A stretch of 64,000 bases of DNA from positions 310,001 through 374,000 of the forward strand of contig NZ_CP046400.1 in the NCBI RefSeq assembly GCF_009762795.1, in the 5' to 3' direction. This DNA is from Pseudodesulfovibrio cashew (GTDB taxonomy: Bacteria > Desulfobacterota > Desulfovibrionia > Desulfovibrionales > Desulfovibrionaceae). Shown here in pieces: positions 1 to 8,635 of the stretch. The notes below the pieces were generated by a model, which did no database searches, was not told where the DNA came from, and saw only the letters and a program-made list of their open reading frames with translations. The position numbers and the translations under genes were made by a program. The number at the start of each line of letters is the position of its first letter. Position 1 is the stretch's first letter.

Positions 1-375
1 GCGCCGCTCATGGACTACCTGCGCACCGCCAACGAGACCTACCCCATCTGGGCGCTGAGCATTCAGGACACCCTTTACCAAAGCTACACCCAGAGTTCGC
101 TCACTGTGGTTTCGGGCATTTCGGCCATGCCGAGCATGCACATTTCCATCGCCACGCTCATGGCGCTGCTGGGGTGGCGCATCGGACGCGTGGCAGGATG
201 GGGCTTCACCGCCTATTGCGGCTGCATAATGCTCGGCTCGGTCCATCTGGGCTGGCATTATGCCGTCGACGGATATGTATCCGTGATAATGACCCTCGCC
301 ATCTGGCACGCTTGCGGATGGTTCACCGGAAGAGCGTCCGGCAACGAGCCGAAGACCCTCTCCGCAACCCTGTAA
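1..375 (+). CDS. PAP2-superfamily membrane phosphatase, 5' end outside window
   Basis: The frame is open from base 1 and ends at a TAA at 373-375, so the gene starts before the window. The visible 124 residues match the C-terminal half of a PAP2 (type 2 phosphatidic acid phosphatase) protein. There is an S-x-M-P-S-M-H core (SAMPSMHIS), then after two hydrophobic spans HLGWHYAVDGY, the last PAP2 motif with its His and Asp. The spacing resembles the inositolphosphotransferase-like PAP2_3 subgroup, which act on lipid phosphates in the membrane. A Flp pilin gene follows 10 bp downstream. A functional link to the Tad pilus is only inferred from position. Confidence 0.72.
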   Translation, partial: APLMDYLRTANETYPIWALSIQDTLYQSYTQSSLTVVSGISAMPSMHISIATLMALLGWRIGRVAGWGFTAYCGCIMLGSVHLGWHYAVDGYVSVIMTLAIWHACGWFTGRASGNEPKTLSATL

Positions 376-385
376 CGGAGGCAAC

Positions 386-547
386 ATGACACGATTGCTG
401 AAAGAGGAAAGAGGGGCGACGGCACTCGAGTACGGCTTGATCGGAGCCCTGATCGCCGTGGCCATCATGGGTGTGGTATCCACCCTGGGCCTCCAGATCC
501 AGACCATCTTTTCAACCATCGCCACGACCATCGCAACAACTCCTTAA
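386..547 (+). CDS. flp: Flp/Fap-type pilin (first copy)
   Basis: This 53-residue prepilin has the Flp signature: a short basic leader (MTRLLKEERG), then ATALEYGLIGALIAVAIMG. Prepilin peptidase would cleave after the G of ERG, leaving a mature pilin that starts with a hydrophobic helix containing the conserved E-Y pair. GGAG at 377-380 lies 5 nt before the ATG. The C-terminal half is Ile/Thr-rich. It sits just after the PAP2 gene and has its own strong terminator. It is the smaller of two Flp pilins here and could be a minor or alternative major pilin. Confidence 0.9.
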   Translation: MTRLLKEERGATALEYGLIGALIAVAIMGVVSTLGLQIQTIFSTIATTIATTP

Positions 548-570
548 CCCCGCGCGGTTGTTTGATCGCG

Positions 571-607
571 AAAAGGGCTTGCCTGCCACGGCAAGCCCTT
601 TTGTTTT
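571..607 (+). terminator. Rho-independent terminator after flp copy 1
   Basis: An 11-bp stem, AAGGGCTTGCC with GGCAAGCCCTT, encloses a TGCCAC loop and is followed by TTGTTTT. It lies 24 bp after the pilin stop, so this pilin is transcriptionally separated from the second pilin and the tad operon. Confidence 0.88.
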
Positions 608-1317
608 GGCCTGCCCCAGACCGCCCCCGAGCTTGTCCCGGGGCCATCTGCTCAAGGACCACGCCGAGGTTCGAGCTATGGATTCATGTATTATGCAGGA
701 GAGGGAATACAGGCCTGAGCCATACCCAGGCTCCACGATGATCATATTCAGTTAAAAACACGACAGCCTGTATCAGTGCCAGGCGGCCCATAAAGGAAAT
801 TGGAGTACACGGAAACGATGGAAGATGCCGGCCAGCCCTGGCACGCCAAAGGGAGCACGGGCCCAAGCCTCTCGGGCAATTGCTTTTGCCATTGCCAGCC
901 CGCATGGCCAGACTCCTGAGGACTGTGGGAGAGGGGGGCAGCCCATTTTCCCGTTCTGGTGGATTGCCCCCCTCCCCATAACGAAGCCCATGGACCAATG
1001 TTATAGCGTCCAGGAGGCAGTGTTTGTTCTTCTTGAAATCATTTGATTTTCAACAATCCGCTCCCATTCTGTTCCGTAACTTCGGGGCATTCAACCAGAC
1101 TTTCAGGCAGCCACTCCACAATTAATAGATGGAATTAACCTTCTGTTTTAACGGCTTTTTCTCGACGAGGTAGAATACTTCCACGCAAAAGGAGATCCAC
1201 TAATAGTGGATACACAAAACCAGGCCAACCTCCCTGGTAGGCAGGCATCCGCCTATAAACTTTTTTTCACGTTTTAAATCAGCATGTTATAAAAAAAATT
1301 TTCATTTTGCAGCCATC
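608..1317. other. Long intergenic region without recognisable gene
   Basis: About 700 bp separates the two pilin genes. Open frames here have no recognisable motifs and no good ribosome binding site. The last 200 bp turn AT-rich, with A/T runs around 1261-1310, typical of the DNA upstream of an activated promoter. The only ordered elements I see are the 17-bp palindrome at 1195-1211 and the sigma-54 promoter just beyond this stretch. Confidence 0.6.
1195..1211. promoter_or_regulatory. Palindrome, candidate activator (enhancer) site
   Basis: ATCCACT-AAT-AGTGGAT is a perfect 7-bp inverted repeat with a 3-bp spacer. Its centre lies about 115 bp upstream of the -24 element at 1318. Bacterial enhancer-binding proteins usually bind dyads 80-200 bp upstream of sigma-54 promoters, so this is a candidate upstream activating sequence. 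The function is inferred from symmetry and position only. Confidence 0.5.
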
Positions 1318-1333
1318 TGGCACACCGGTTGCT
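1318..1333 (+). promoter_or_regulatory. Sigma-54 (RpoN) promoter of flp copy 2
   Basis: TGGCAC-N5-TTGCT has the exact GG-N10-GC spacing of a -24/-12 promoter (GG at 1319-1320, GC at 1331-1332). Transcription would start near 1344, about 85 nt before the pilin ATG. The flanking DNA is AT-rich. A match this close is specific, and it implies that an ATP-dependent activator turns on the pilin gene. Confidence 0.8.
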
Positions 1334-1428
1334 TTATTCGGGGCGTGGCTGATGTGAAGAACGCGAAAACAAATTTCATCAAAAGTAGCCCGGATCGGGC
1401 AAACCGAAAAAAACCTAGGAGAGAAACA

Positions 1429-1605
1429 ATGACCAAAATCATGAACCTCATTCGTAACGAAGAAGGCGCCACCGCTCTTGAATACGGCCTGCTCGCCGCC
1501 CTGATCGCCGCAGCGATTATCACCGCTGTGACCACCCTGGGAAGCACCGTTTCGTCCACCTTCTCTACCATTTCCACCAAGATGAGCGCCGCGATGGCTT
1601 CCTAA
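1429..1605 (+). CDS. flp: Flp pilin (second copy, probable major pilin)
   Basis: This is a 58-residue Flp prepilin. It has leader MTKIMNLIRNEEG, cleavage after the Gly, then ATALEYGLLAALIAAAIITAV with the conserved E-Y motif and a Ser/Thr-rich tail. AGGAGAG at 1417-1423 fixes this ATG; an in-frame ATG at 1345 would add 28 basic residues before the leader and lies at the predicted transcription start. It is driven by the sigma-54 promoter at 1318 and stands directly before the tad assembly genes, as the major pilin does in most Tad loci. It is nearly identical to the first copy through the processing site. Confidence 0.93.
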   Translation: MTKIMNLIRNEEGATALEYGLLAALIAAAIITAVTTLGSTVSSTFSTISTKMSAAMAS

Positions 1606-1658
1606 GCCGTCAGGTCAAATCAAGGTACTACCGTTTAACGGAAGCAGCCAGAGCAGCC

Positions 1659-1697
1659 GAACCGGGGCCGCGGGAAAGCAGCCCGCAGCCCCGGTTC
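1659..1697 (+). terminator. Strong hairpin between pilin and tad operon (likely attenuator)
   Basis: The outer stem GAACCGGGGC (1659-1668) pairs with GCCCCGGTTC (1688-1697), and an inner GCGGG/CCCGC continues the stem. There is no T tract, so it is unlikely to be a complete intrinsic terminator. Placed 54 nt after the pilin stop and 57 nt before the next gene, it could stabilise the pilin mRNA or limit read-through, giving much more pilin than machinery. Confidence 0.55.
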
Positions 1698-1754
1698 AGT
1701 CATCCGAGGGGAAAACGGATGACGCGGCCGGAACTGGCACACATCGGGGGGAAC

Positions 1755-2300
1755 ATGAATATTCTCATCACCGGCGTGCTCGGAGCGGCGCTCCTGGTCG
1801 CCACCATCACCGACCTCAAGAGCCAGAAAATTCATAACTGGCTGACCTTTCCGCTCATGCTCACCGGCCTGATCGCGCACACGGTCCACGGCGGCCTGGA
1901 CGGGCTCGCCCTGAGCGCGGGCGGCTTCGCCCTGGGGCTCGGCCTGATGATCGTTCCCTTCCTCATGGGTATGATGGGCGCGGGCGACGTCAAGCTCATG
2001 GCCGGAATCGGCGCATGGCTCGGCGTGGAAGCCACCTTCACCGCATTCCTCTTCACCTGCCTGGCCGGCGGCATCTACGCCATCGCCGTCCTTCTCATGA
2101 ACTTCGCCCAGTTCAAGGCCGTCATGGCCAACCTCTGGGGAACCTTCCTCCGCTTCCTCTCCACCCACAAGTTCGACTACTCCCCGGTCAACACCGAACA
2201 GGCGCTTCCCAGGCTCTGCTACGGCGTAGCCATCGCCGTGGGCACCGTGGGCGCCCTGATCCTGAATTTCACCCAGACCGGCTCGGTCGTGGTCCGCTAG
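1755..2300 (+). CDS. cpaA: Prepilin peptidase, TadV/CpaA family
   Basis: This 181-residue polytopic inner-membrane aspartate protease (A24 family) cleaves Flp prepilins. The two catalytic aspartates are visible: one in ATITDLKSQKIHN near the N-terminus and the second in the GAGDVKLMAG box (GxGD motif). The protein is short and lacks the N-methylation domain, typical of TadV/CpaA. The ATG at 1755 is preceded by GGGGGA (1746-1751); an ATG at 1719 would add 12 residues without a better binding site. It heads the tad operon, with CpaB 15 bp downstream. Confidence 0.92.
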   Translation: MNILITGVLGAALLVATITDLKSQKIHNWLTFPLMLTGLIAHTVHGGLDGLALSAGGFALGLGLMIVPFLMGMMGAGDVKLMAGIGAWLGVEATFTAFLFTCLAGGIYAIAVLLMNFAQFKAVMANLWGTFLRFLSTHKFDYSPVNTEQALPRLCYGVAIAVGTVGALILNFTQTGSVVVR

Positions 2301-2315
2301 GCAAGGGGGAACCAG

Positions 2316-3140
2316 ATGAGCAAATCAACCAAGGCACTCCTTCAGATCGGCGTGGCGCTGATGCTGGCAATGGCCGCAGGCGTCCTGATCTTCATGTGGA
2401 CATCCAAGCTGACCAAGCAGCCCAAGGCCGTGGCCGAAAAAGCCGTCACCACTGTGGAAGTGGTCGTGGCCAAGGCCGAGATCAAGCGCGGAACCAAGCT
2501 GGTCGAGGACATGCTCGAGGTGAAGCGGTTCACCCCCGATTCCAGACCTTCGGGCGCGTTCCCGGACGTTGAAGCCCTTGAAGGCCGTGTCCTGAGCACC
2601 GACGTGGCCGCCAACGAGGCCGTGACCGAATCCAAGCTGGCCGACCCGTCCGTCATGGGCGGCGGCGTCTCCGCCCTGATCGAACCAGGCAAGCGCGCCA
2701 TGTCCGTCAAGGGCAACATGGTCATGGGCCTGGCCGGCTTCGTCCGCCCCGGCGACCGTGTCGACGTCATCGTCACCCTGCCCGAGGGCTACGACAACAA
2801 GCCCGTGACCAAGCTGGTCCTGGAACGGATCAAGGTCCTGGCCACCGGCACCGAACTCTCCCCGCCCGACAAGGACGGCAAGACCGCCTCCGTGGACGTC
2901 TACACCCTGGAACTGAGCCCCGAGGAAAGCGAACGCCTGGCCCTGGCCTCCACCCAGGGGACCCTGAACTTCGCCCTGCGCAACGAGCAGGACGAAAGCA
3001 AGATCCTGACCACCGGCGTCAACGTCAAGAAGGCCCTGGCAGCCCTGCGGCCCAAGCCCAAGCCGCGCAAGGCCACCAATCGCAACCAGGTCAAGGTCGA
3101 AGTCATCACCGGCGGCGACACCAGAACCCTGAAATTTTAG
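2316..3140 (+). CDS. cpaB: Flp pilus assembly protein CpaB/RcpC
   Basis: This 274-residue periplasmic protein is anchored by one N-terminal membrane segment (about residues 8-28). An SAF-type domain follows (VVVAKAEIKRGTKLVEDMLEVKRF), then the RcpC/CpaB conserved region with KRAMSVKGN, GFVRPGDRVDVIVT and the LSPEESERLALASTQGTLNFALRN stretch, where the typical family ends. It assists secretin function in Tad systems. GGGGGA lies before the ATG, and the stop is 9 bp from the secretin gene. C-terminal charged residues (KPKPRKATNRN) form a linker before the end. Confidence 0.92.
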   Translation: MSKSTKALLQIGVALMLAMAAGVLIFMWTSKLTKQPKAVAEKAVTTVEVVVAKAEIKRGTKLVEDMLEVKRFTPDSRPSGAFPDVEALEGRVLSTDVAANEAVTESKLADPSVMGGGVSALIEPGKRAMSVKGNMVMGLAGFVRPGDRVDVIVTLPEGYDNKPVTKLVLERIKVLATGTELSPPDKDGKTASVDVYTLELSPEESERLALASTQGTLNFALRNEQDESKILTTGVNVKKALAALRPKPKPRKATNRNQVKVEVITGGDTRTLKF

Positions 3141-3149
3141 GAGACGGCC

Positions 3150-4589
3150 ATGACCATACATAAATATCTCATAGCCGCTCTCTTCGTCCTGGCCCTTATG
3201 GCTCCGGGCACGGCGTCGGCTGGAGTAAGCATCCTCAACACCGAAGCACCCGGCGTCATCCGCCTGGTACTGGACAAGTCCACCATCCTGAGCACGGACA
3301 AGCCCGTGACCCGCGTGTCCCTGGCCCAACCCGCCGCCGCATCCATCGTGGTCCTGTCCCCAACCCAGATCTACATCACCGGCCAGGAGCTGGGCACCAC
3401 CACCCTGACCCTGTGGGAAGGCAAGACCGTCTCCGGCGTATACGACCTGGTCATCACCCCGGACGTCACCCGCCTGAAGCGGATGATCCATGAGATCCTG
3501 CCCGAGGAAAAGGGCATCCAGGTCCTCTCCTCCGGCGAATCCATCACCCTGTCCGGCTACGTGACCAACACGGGCAACCTGACCTCCATCCTGTCGCTGG
3601 CCGAGGCCGAGGCCCCGGAAAAGGTCGTCAACCTCCTGCGCGTGGACGGCATCCAGCAGGTCATGCTCGAAGTCCGCGTGGCCGAAATGAGCCGCACCGT
3701 GACCAAGCGCATGGGCGTCAACCTCGCTGCCACCTTCTCCAATTTCACCATGTATTCCTTCCTCAACAACCTGACCTCCCTGGGCAGGCAGACCGACTCC
3801 GCCCTGGGCGCGGTCAACTATGTCGAGCTGACCGACCGGATCAACGGCGTGGCACAGTACAGCAGCGGCAGCATCAGCGTGACCGGCCTGCTGGACGCCC
3901 TCAAGGCCCACGGCCTGGCCCGCCTGCTCGCCGAGCCCAACCTGACCTGCGTGTCCGGCGAATCCGCCGACTTCCTGGTGGGCGGCGAAATCCCGATCCC
4001 CATCCCGGGCGCCCTGGGCACCGTTTCCGTCGAGTTCAAGCCCTTCGGCATCGGCCTCCAGTTCACGCCCACGGTCCTCTCGTCCGGATCCATCAACCTT
4101 CAGGTCAGCCCCGAGGTCTCCGAACTCGATTACACCAACGCCATGCGCTACGACGGCTATGAAATCCCGGCCATCTCCACGCGCAAGGCGGCCACGGTCA
4201 TCGAACTGGCGGACGGCCAGTCCTTCGCCATCGCCGGACTGATCAGCCAGTCCCTCAAGGAAAACAACCACCGCTTCCCGGTCCTCGGCGACGTCCCGGT
4301 CCTCGGCACCCTGTTCCGCTCCTCCGACTATCTCAAGGACAAGACCGAGCTGGTGATCATCGTCACCGCCCACCTGGTCAAGCCCATCGACATGGCCAAG
4401 CAGACCCTGCCGGGTGACGGTTTCAAGGAACCCAGCGACTACGAATTCTACATGCTCGGCCTGCTCGAAGGCCAGGGCGACGAAAAGCACGTGGCCGACG
4501 CCAAGAACGTGAACGCTCCGGCAGCGGGCACTGTGGTCCGCCCGGAAAACGGCTTCGACGGCGAGTTCGGCCACGCCTGGCCCAAGTAA
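3150..4589 (+). CDS. cpaC: Tad secretin CpaC/RcpA
   Basis: This 479-residue outer-membrane secretin forms the channel through which the Flp pilus exits. A signal peptide ends at about residue 24 (GTASA). An N-terminal pilus-formation domain follows (LDKSTILSTDKPVTRVSLAQP, then a BON-like stretch with VLSSGESITLSGYV). The secretin domain runs from about residue 160 to 415, with the VGGEIPIPIPG and AGLISQSLKENNHRFPVLGDVPVLGTLFRS motifs characteristic of type II/IV secretins. About 60 extra residues at the C-terminus are unmatched and could contact the pilotin-like lipoprotein encoded next. Confidence 0.93.
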   Translation: MTIHKYLIAALFVLALMAPGTASAGVSILNTEAPGVIRLVLDKSTILSTDKPVTRVSLAQPAAASIVVLSPTQIYITGQELGTTTLTLWEGKTVSGVYDLVITPDVTRLKRMIHEILPEEKGIQVLSSGESITLSGYVTNTGNLTSILSLAEAEAPEKVVNLLRVDGIQQVMLEVRVAEMSRTVTKRMGVNLAATFSNFTMYSFLNNLTSLGRQTDSALGAVNYVELTDRINGVAQYSSGSISVTGLLDALKAHGLARLLAEPNLTCVSGESADFLVGGEIPIPIPGALGTVSVEFKPFGIGLQFTPTVLSSGSINLQVSPEVSELDYTNAMRYDGYEIPAISTRKAATVIELADGQSFAIAGLISQSLKENNHRFPVLGDVPVLGTLFRSSDYLKDKTELVIIVTAHLVKPIDMAKQTLPGDGFKEPSDYEFYMLGLLEGQGDEKHVADAKNVNAPAAGTVVRPENGFDGEFGHAWPK

Positions 4590-4606
4590 GGACAAGGAGA
4601 AAGACC

Positions 4607-4888
4607 ATGCGCAACATGCTCATCACCCTAATCATCATTGGCATCGCGGCCCTGGCCGGATGTTCCATAGTCCAGGTGCAGCACGAAGAATCCACCGTGG
4701 CACACGGCAGCTCGGTCAAACTGGCCGTGCAGCAACAAATCTACAACCCCGAAGCGGGCGGCGACGCCCCCGTGGTCGGGCTCGACGGCCGCTACGCCGC
4801 CACCGTCGGGGACAAGTACCACGAAGGACCGCAGACCAAGCCCGAGTCCGGGCAGTCCGTGTCCGAAATCATCATCGGCGGGAACTGA
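4607..4888 (+). CDS. Small lipoprotein in tad operon, possible pilotin or RcpB/CpaD substitute
   Basis: This 93-residue protein has a lipoprotein signal peptide with lipobox L-A-G-C at residues 16-19. The mature part (about 75 residues) is hydrophilic and has no family I recognise. It stands between the secretin and CpaE genes, exactly where CpaD/RcpB lipoproteins occur in other Tad loci, but it is much shorter than CpaD (about 200 residues). A secretin-chaperone role is inferred from position only. AAGGAGAAAG precedes the ATG. Confidence 0.75.
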   Translation: MRNMLITLIIIGIAALAGCSIVQVQHEESTVAHGSSVKLAVQQQIYNPEAGGDAPVVGLDGRYAATVGDKYHEGPQTKPESGQSVSEIIIGGN

Positions 4889-4890
4889 GC

Positions 4891-5040
4891 ATGACCAAGC
4901 GATTCTATTACTGGCGGGAGCTGCTGTTCATGAGCCTCATGTTCGCCGTCCTGCTGCTTGACCTGCTCTTCATCAACGGCCTGTCCCCTTTTGGAGATGA
5001 GAGGACAACGCCCGAGACCGCGGGATATCTCGCGAAATAG
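4891..5040 (+). CDS. 49-residue single-span membrane protein in tad operon
   Basis: This ATG follows the previous stop codon by 2 bp, so translation is probably coupled. The product has a basic N-terminus (MTKRFYYWREL), one strongly hydrophobic span (about residues 12-30, LLFMSLMFAVLLLDLLFING) and a short polar tail. No family is recognised. Its position between the lipoprotein and CpaE suggests an accessory inner-membrane subunit of the Tad machine. Its small size makes it easy to miss in annotation. Confidence 0.65.
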   Translation: MTKRFYYWRELLFMSLMFAVLLLDLLFINGLSPFGDERTTPETAGYLAK

Positions 5041-5084
5041 ATTTGAACGGTCCCGTAACAGGGACCACGGGGAAAGGGGGAACC

Positions 5085-6269
5085 ATGAACAATCGAATCA
5101 TCCCGGTCACGCTGGCGCTGAACGATCCGGAAGAGCAGAAAAAGCTCGAACGCATCATCGCCTCCAGCTACATGGTGCGACTGGCCGACGAGGACGCAGG
5201 GGAAACAGGCGTACTCATCTACGAGCCCGGCGAAACCGTTGACGAGGACCTGCCGCACATCATTCACGCCCTGGAAGCGGCCGAGGCCGAGGACGTCTAC
5301 CTGGCCGGACACAAGGCCGACACCGACATCCTCATCCGCGCCATGCGCAGCGGCATCCGCGAATTTCTGCAATACCCCATCGAGGAAAACGACTTCCGGG
5401 CCGCGATCATGCGCACGGCCATGCGCGAGTCCCTGGCCGGCGACGAGACCGAAAAGGGCAAGATCATCACCGTCCTGTCCGGCAAGCCGGGTCTGGGCGC
5501 CACCACCGTGGCCGTGAACCTGGCCTGGAGGCTCAACGAGCGCTTCCCCAGCCGGACCCTGCTCCTGGACCTCCGCCGTCCGGCAGGCGAAATCCCCTAT
5601 TTCCTGGACCTCAAGTACGAGTACACCTGGGGCGACCTGATGCAGGACATCTCGCGCCTGGACACCACCTACCTCCAGTCCGTGGTGACCGAGCACGAAT
5701 CCGGCCTGCACGTCCTGCCCGCGCCCGGCGGAGATCCCCGCCCGGACCCGCAATCCCTCTACCTCATCCTCGAACAATTGCGCATGATCTATGACTTCGT
5801 GGTCGTGGACACCGGCGACGTGACCGGCGACGACCTGCCCAAGGAAATCGAGGACGCCGACACCATCCTGATGGTCATGCAGCTCACCCTGCCCTGCCTG
5901 GCCCGGACATCCCGTCTGATGGAAGCCATCCGCTCCATGGACCCGGACGCCGAACGGCGCATGCGGGTAGTGGCCAACCGCGTGACCAAGGACTCCACCA
6001 TCGCCGTGGCCGACGCCGCGGACGTGCTCTCGCGCGAGATTCCCTGGGCCATCCCCGAGGACGGGTCCTCGGCCCTCTCCGCGCTCAACCAGGGTGCCCC
6101 CCTGGTGGCCGCCTACCCCAAGTCCGCCGCCGCCAAGGAAATCCTGAAGATCGCCAAGTCCATGGACAAGCGCGAAAAAGCCAAGAAGAAGCTGTCCCTG
6201 CCCTTTGCCGGGCTCTTCCGCCGCAAGAAGAATGCGTCTGACGACAAACTCGCCGGAGTCGCCTTATGA
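5085..6269 (+). CDS. cpaE: Pilus assembly ATPase-like localisation factor CpaE/TadZ
   Basis: This 394-residue cytoplasmic protein has a receiver-like N-terminal domain (residues 1-115) and a MinD/ParA-type P-loop domain starting near residue 126 ([20 protein letters not shown]). The Walker A is the deviant CpaE/TadZ form, with the usual Lys after GxG replaced by Ala but the signature upstream Lys kept, so hydrolysis may be weak or absent. TadZ/CpaE places the pilus machine at the cell pole. The start at 5085 follows AAAGGGGGAA; an upstream ATG at 5043 lacks a binding site. The gene overlaps tadA by 4 bp (ATGA). Confidence 0.92.
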   Translation: MNNRIIPVTLALNDPEEQKKLERIIASSYMVRLADEDAGETGVLIYEPGETVDEDLPHIIHALEAAEAEDVYLAGHKADTDILIRAMRSGIREFLQYPIEENDFRAAIMRTAMRESLAGDETEKGKIITVLSGKPGLGATTVAVNLAWRLNERFPSRTLLLDLRRPAGEIPYFLDLKYEYTWGDLMQDISRLDTTYLQSVVTEHESGLHVLPAPGGDPRPDPQSLYLILEQLRMIYDFVVVDTGDVTGDDLPKEIEDADTILMVMQLTLPCLARTSRLMEAIRSMDPDAERRMRVVANRVTKDSTIAVADAADVLSREIPWAIPEDGSSALSALNQGAPLVAAYPKSAAAKEILKIAKSMDKREKAKKKLSLPFAGLFRRKKNASDDKLAGVAL

Positions 6270-7645
6270 GCCTCGCAGCAAGACTGAACAAAAAGGCGTC
6301 CAAGAATCGCCCGGTCCCTGCCAAGCCCAAGGGAAAGACCTCGGAAAGCAAAGCGCAGGACTATTACTTCGACATCAAGGCCCGCATCCACGATCGCCTC
6401 ATCGACATGATCGACCTGACCCTGCTCGACACCCTCGAGGAGCGGGAAAAGCGCGCCGAGATCGCCAAGGTGGCCGAGGGGCTGCTCTGGGAAGAATTCC
6501 AGAACGCTCCCTTGAACATGGCCGAGCGCAAGCGCATGCTCGCCGAAATCCAGGACGAGGTCATTGGACTGGGCCCCCTGGAACCGTACATCCAGGACCC
6601 CACGGTCAACGATATCCTGGTCAACGGCTACAAGCAGGTTTACGTCGAGCGCAAGGGCAAGCTGGAGCTGACCCCGGCACGGTTCAAGGACGACAACCAC
6701 CTGCGCAAGATCATCGACCGCATCGTCTCCCTGGTGGGACGCCGCATCGACGAATCCCAGCCCCTCTGTGACGCCCGCCTGCTCGACGGCTCGCGCGTCA
6801 ACGCGGTCATCCCGCCGCTGGCCATCGACGGCCCCTCGCTCTCCATTCGTAAATTCTCCGCCGACCCCCTGGAGGTCCAGGACCTGATCGGCTTCAACTC
6901 CCTGACCCAGGAGATGGCCGACCTCATGGACGGCATCGTCAAGGCGCGGCTCAACGTGCTCATCTCCGGCGGTACCGGCTCGGGCAAGACCACCCTGCTC
7001 AACTGCCTCTCGCGCAACATCCCCGAGGACGAACGCATCGTCACCATCGAGGACGCCGCGGAGCTGCAGCTCAAGCAGGACCACGTTGTCCGGCTGGAGA
7101 CCCGTCCTGCCAATATCGAAGGCAAGGGCGAAATCGACCAGCGCGAACTGGTCAAGAACTGTCTGCGCATGCGCCCGGACCGGATCATCGTCGGTGAGTG
7201 CCGCGCCTCGGAAGCCCTGGATATGCTCCAGGCCATGAACACCGGTCACGACGGCTCGCTGACCACCATCCACGCCAACTCCCCGCGCGACGCCCTGATG
7301 CGCCTCGAGACCATGGTTTCCATGGCCGGGCTGAACCTCTCCCCCCTGTCCATGAAGCGCTACATCTCCTCGGCCGTGGACGTCATCATCCAGGCCACCC
7401 GCCTGGTGGACGGCACACGCAAGGTCATCGCCATCTCGGAAATCTCCGGCATGGAAGGCGAAATGATCACCATGCAGGAGATCTTCGCCTACGAACAGAC
7501 CAATATCGACAAGAACGGCAAGGTGGAAGGTTTCTTCACGGCGCGGGGCATCCGGCCCAAGTTCGCTGAAAAGCTCGAACGCATGGGCCGCCCGTTCCCG
7601 CAGCACATGTTCGAGATCAACCCGCTGGCGCGGAGAGAGAGGTAA
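6266..7645 (+). CDS. tadA: Tad secretion ATPase TadA/CpaF
   Basis: This 459-residue type II/IV secretion ATPase powers pilin polymerisation. The N-terminal region (1-220) includes [21 protein letters not shown], the hallmark of the CpaF family. Walker A is GGTGSGKTT (about 235-243), the Asp box is [13 protein letters not shown], Walker B lies near [12 protein letters not shown] (about 302-313) and the His-box region is [18 protein letters not shown]. All catalytic motifs are intact and the length is normal. The gene is translationally coupled to cpaE and followed 3 bp later by tadB. Confidence 0.96.
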   Translation: MSLAARLNKKASKNRPVPAKPKGKTSESKAQDYYFDIKARIHDRLIDMIDLTLLDTLEEREKRAEIAKVAEGLLWEEFQNAPLNMAERKRMLAEIQDEVIGLGPLEPYIQDPTVNDILVNGYKQVYVERKGKLELTPARFKDDNHLRKIIDRIVSLVGRRIDESQPLCDARLLDGSRVNAVIPPLAIDGPSLSIRKFSADPLEVQDLIGFNSLTQEMADLMDGIVKARLNVLISGGTGSGKTTLLNCLSRNIPEDERIVTIEDAAELQLKQDHVVRLETRPANIEGKGEIDQRELVKNCLRMRPDRIIVGECRASEALDMLQAMNTGHDGSLTTIHANSPRDALMRLETMVSMAGLNLSPLSMKRYISSAVDVIIQATRLVDGTRKVIAISEISGMEGEMITMQEIFAYEQTNIDKNGKVEGFFTARGIRPKFAEKLERMGRPFPQHMFEINPLARRER

Positions 7646-7648
7646 GCC

Positions 7649-8623
7649 ATGCACGTCACCATCCTCGTCGCAATCGGCTGCACCGTCGTCATCTTCCTCC
7701 TGGTCATGAGCCTGGGTTCCCTGCTCCGTGCGGGCAAGGAAGAGGCCAACGACAAGGTCCAGAAAAGGCTCCGCCGTTTCGCCATGGACGAAACCGAAGC
7801 CGAGACCCTGGACCTGCTCCTCAAGCACTCCTCCATGAGCCAAGTGGCCTGGTTCAACAAGATACTGAAGAATCTCCGTTTCGCGGCCAACCTGGAGCGG
7901 AACATCAAGCAGGCCGACACCAAGGGGTCGGCCGGAGTCTACCTGCTCCTGTGCGCCGTGCTGGGCTTCGCCGGTTTCTACGGAGGCTTCATGGCCTCGG
8001 ACAAATGGTGGGTCGGCCTTATTCTCGGCGGCCTGCTCGGCTACGCTCCCGTGGCACACGTGAACCGGCTCAAGGCCAAGCGCATGGACCGCTTCCAGGC
8101 CCAGCTTCCCGACGCCCTGGACCTCATGAGCCGCGCCCTCAAGGCCGGACACACCTTCGCAGGCTCCATGAGCATGGTGGCCGAGGAGTTCGATGATCCC
8201 ATCGGCGTCGAGTTCCGCACCACCCTGGAGGAGATCAACTTCGGCGTGGACGTTGACCGCGCCATGGGCAACCTCCAGAAGCGTGTCGACGTGGACGACC
8301 TCAAGTTCTTCATCGTCTCGGTCAATATCCAGCGCGAGACCGGCGGCAACCTGGCCGAGATCATTTCCAACATCGCCCGCCTGGTGCGCGAACGCTTCGT
8401 GCTCTTCGGCAAGGTCCGCATCCTCTCGGCGGAAGGTCGCATCTCCGCACTGCTGCTCTCGGCCCTGCCCTTCTTCATCACTGGTGTGCTCTTCTTCATC
8501 AACAGGGAGTACATGTCCCTGCTGTGGACCAGGGAACTGGGCAGGAGCATGGCCTGGGCAGGCATCATATCCATGGCCGTCGGCATCGTCATCATGCGTC
8601 GCATGGTCAAGATCAAGGTATAG
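7649..8623 (+). CDS. tadB: Tad inner-membrane platform protein TadB
   Basis: This 324-residue type II secretion F-domain protein is the TadB-type platform on which TadA acts. A membrane segment at the N-terminus (4-24) and a pair near 90-135 precede the GspF domain, with FQAQLPDALDLMSRALKAGHTFAGSM and GVDVDRAMGNLQKRVDVDDLKFF. Two membrane spans close the protein (LLLSALPFFITGVLFFI and SMAWAGIISMAVGIVIM). The length is typical for TadB. It lies between tadA and tadC as in most loci. Confidence 0.94.
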   Translation: MHVTILVAIGCTVVIFLLVMSLGSLLRAGKEEANDKVQKRLRRFAMDETEAETLDLLLKHSSMSQVAWFNKILKNLRFAANLERNIKQADTKGSAGVYLLLCAVLGFAGFYGGFMASDKWWVGLILGGLLGYAPVAHVNRLKAKRMDRFQAQLPDALDLMSRALKAGHTFAGSMSMVAEEFDDPIGVEFRTTLEEINFGVDVDRAMGNLQKRVDVDDLKFFIVSVNIQRETGGNLAEIISNIARLVRERFVLFGKVRILSAEGRISALLLSALPFFITGVLFFINREYMSLLWTRELGRSMAWAGIISMAVGIVIMRRMVKIKV

Positions 8624-8635
8624 GGGGAGGCAATC

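Noticed and set aside
825-1046. A 73-residue frame in the pilin intergenic region
   Set aside because: It has no ribosome site, no recognisable motif and no plausible neighbour role.
2325-4595. A 756-residue frame on the minus strand opposite cpaB and cpaC
   Set aside because: It is antisense to two well-supported tad genes, has no ribosome site, and its sequence is a low-complexity shadow of GC-rich coding DNA.
6113-8152. A 679-residue minus-strand frame across tadA and tadB
   Set aside because: The same stretch on the plus strand has complete ATPase motifs. The minus frame shows no motif and exists only because of high third-position GC.
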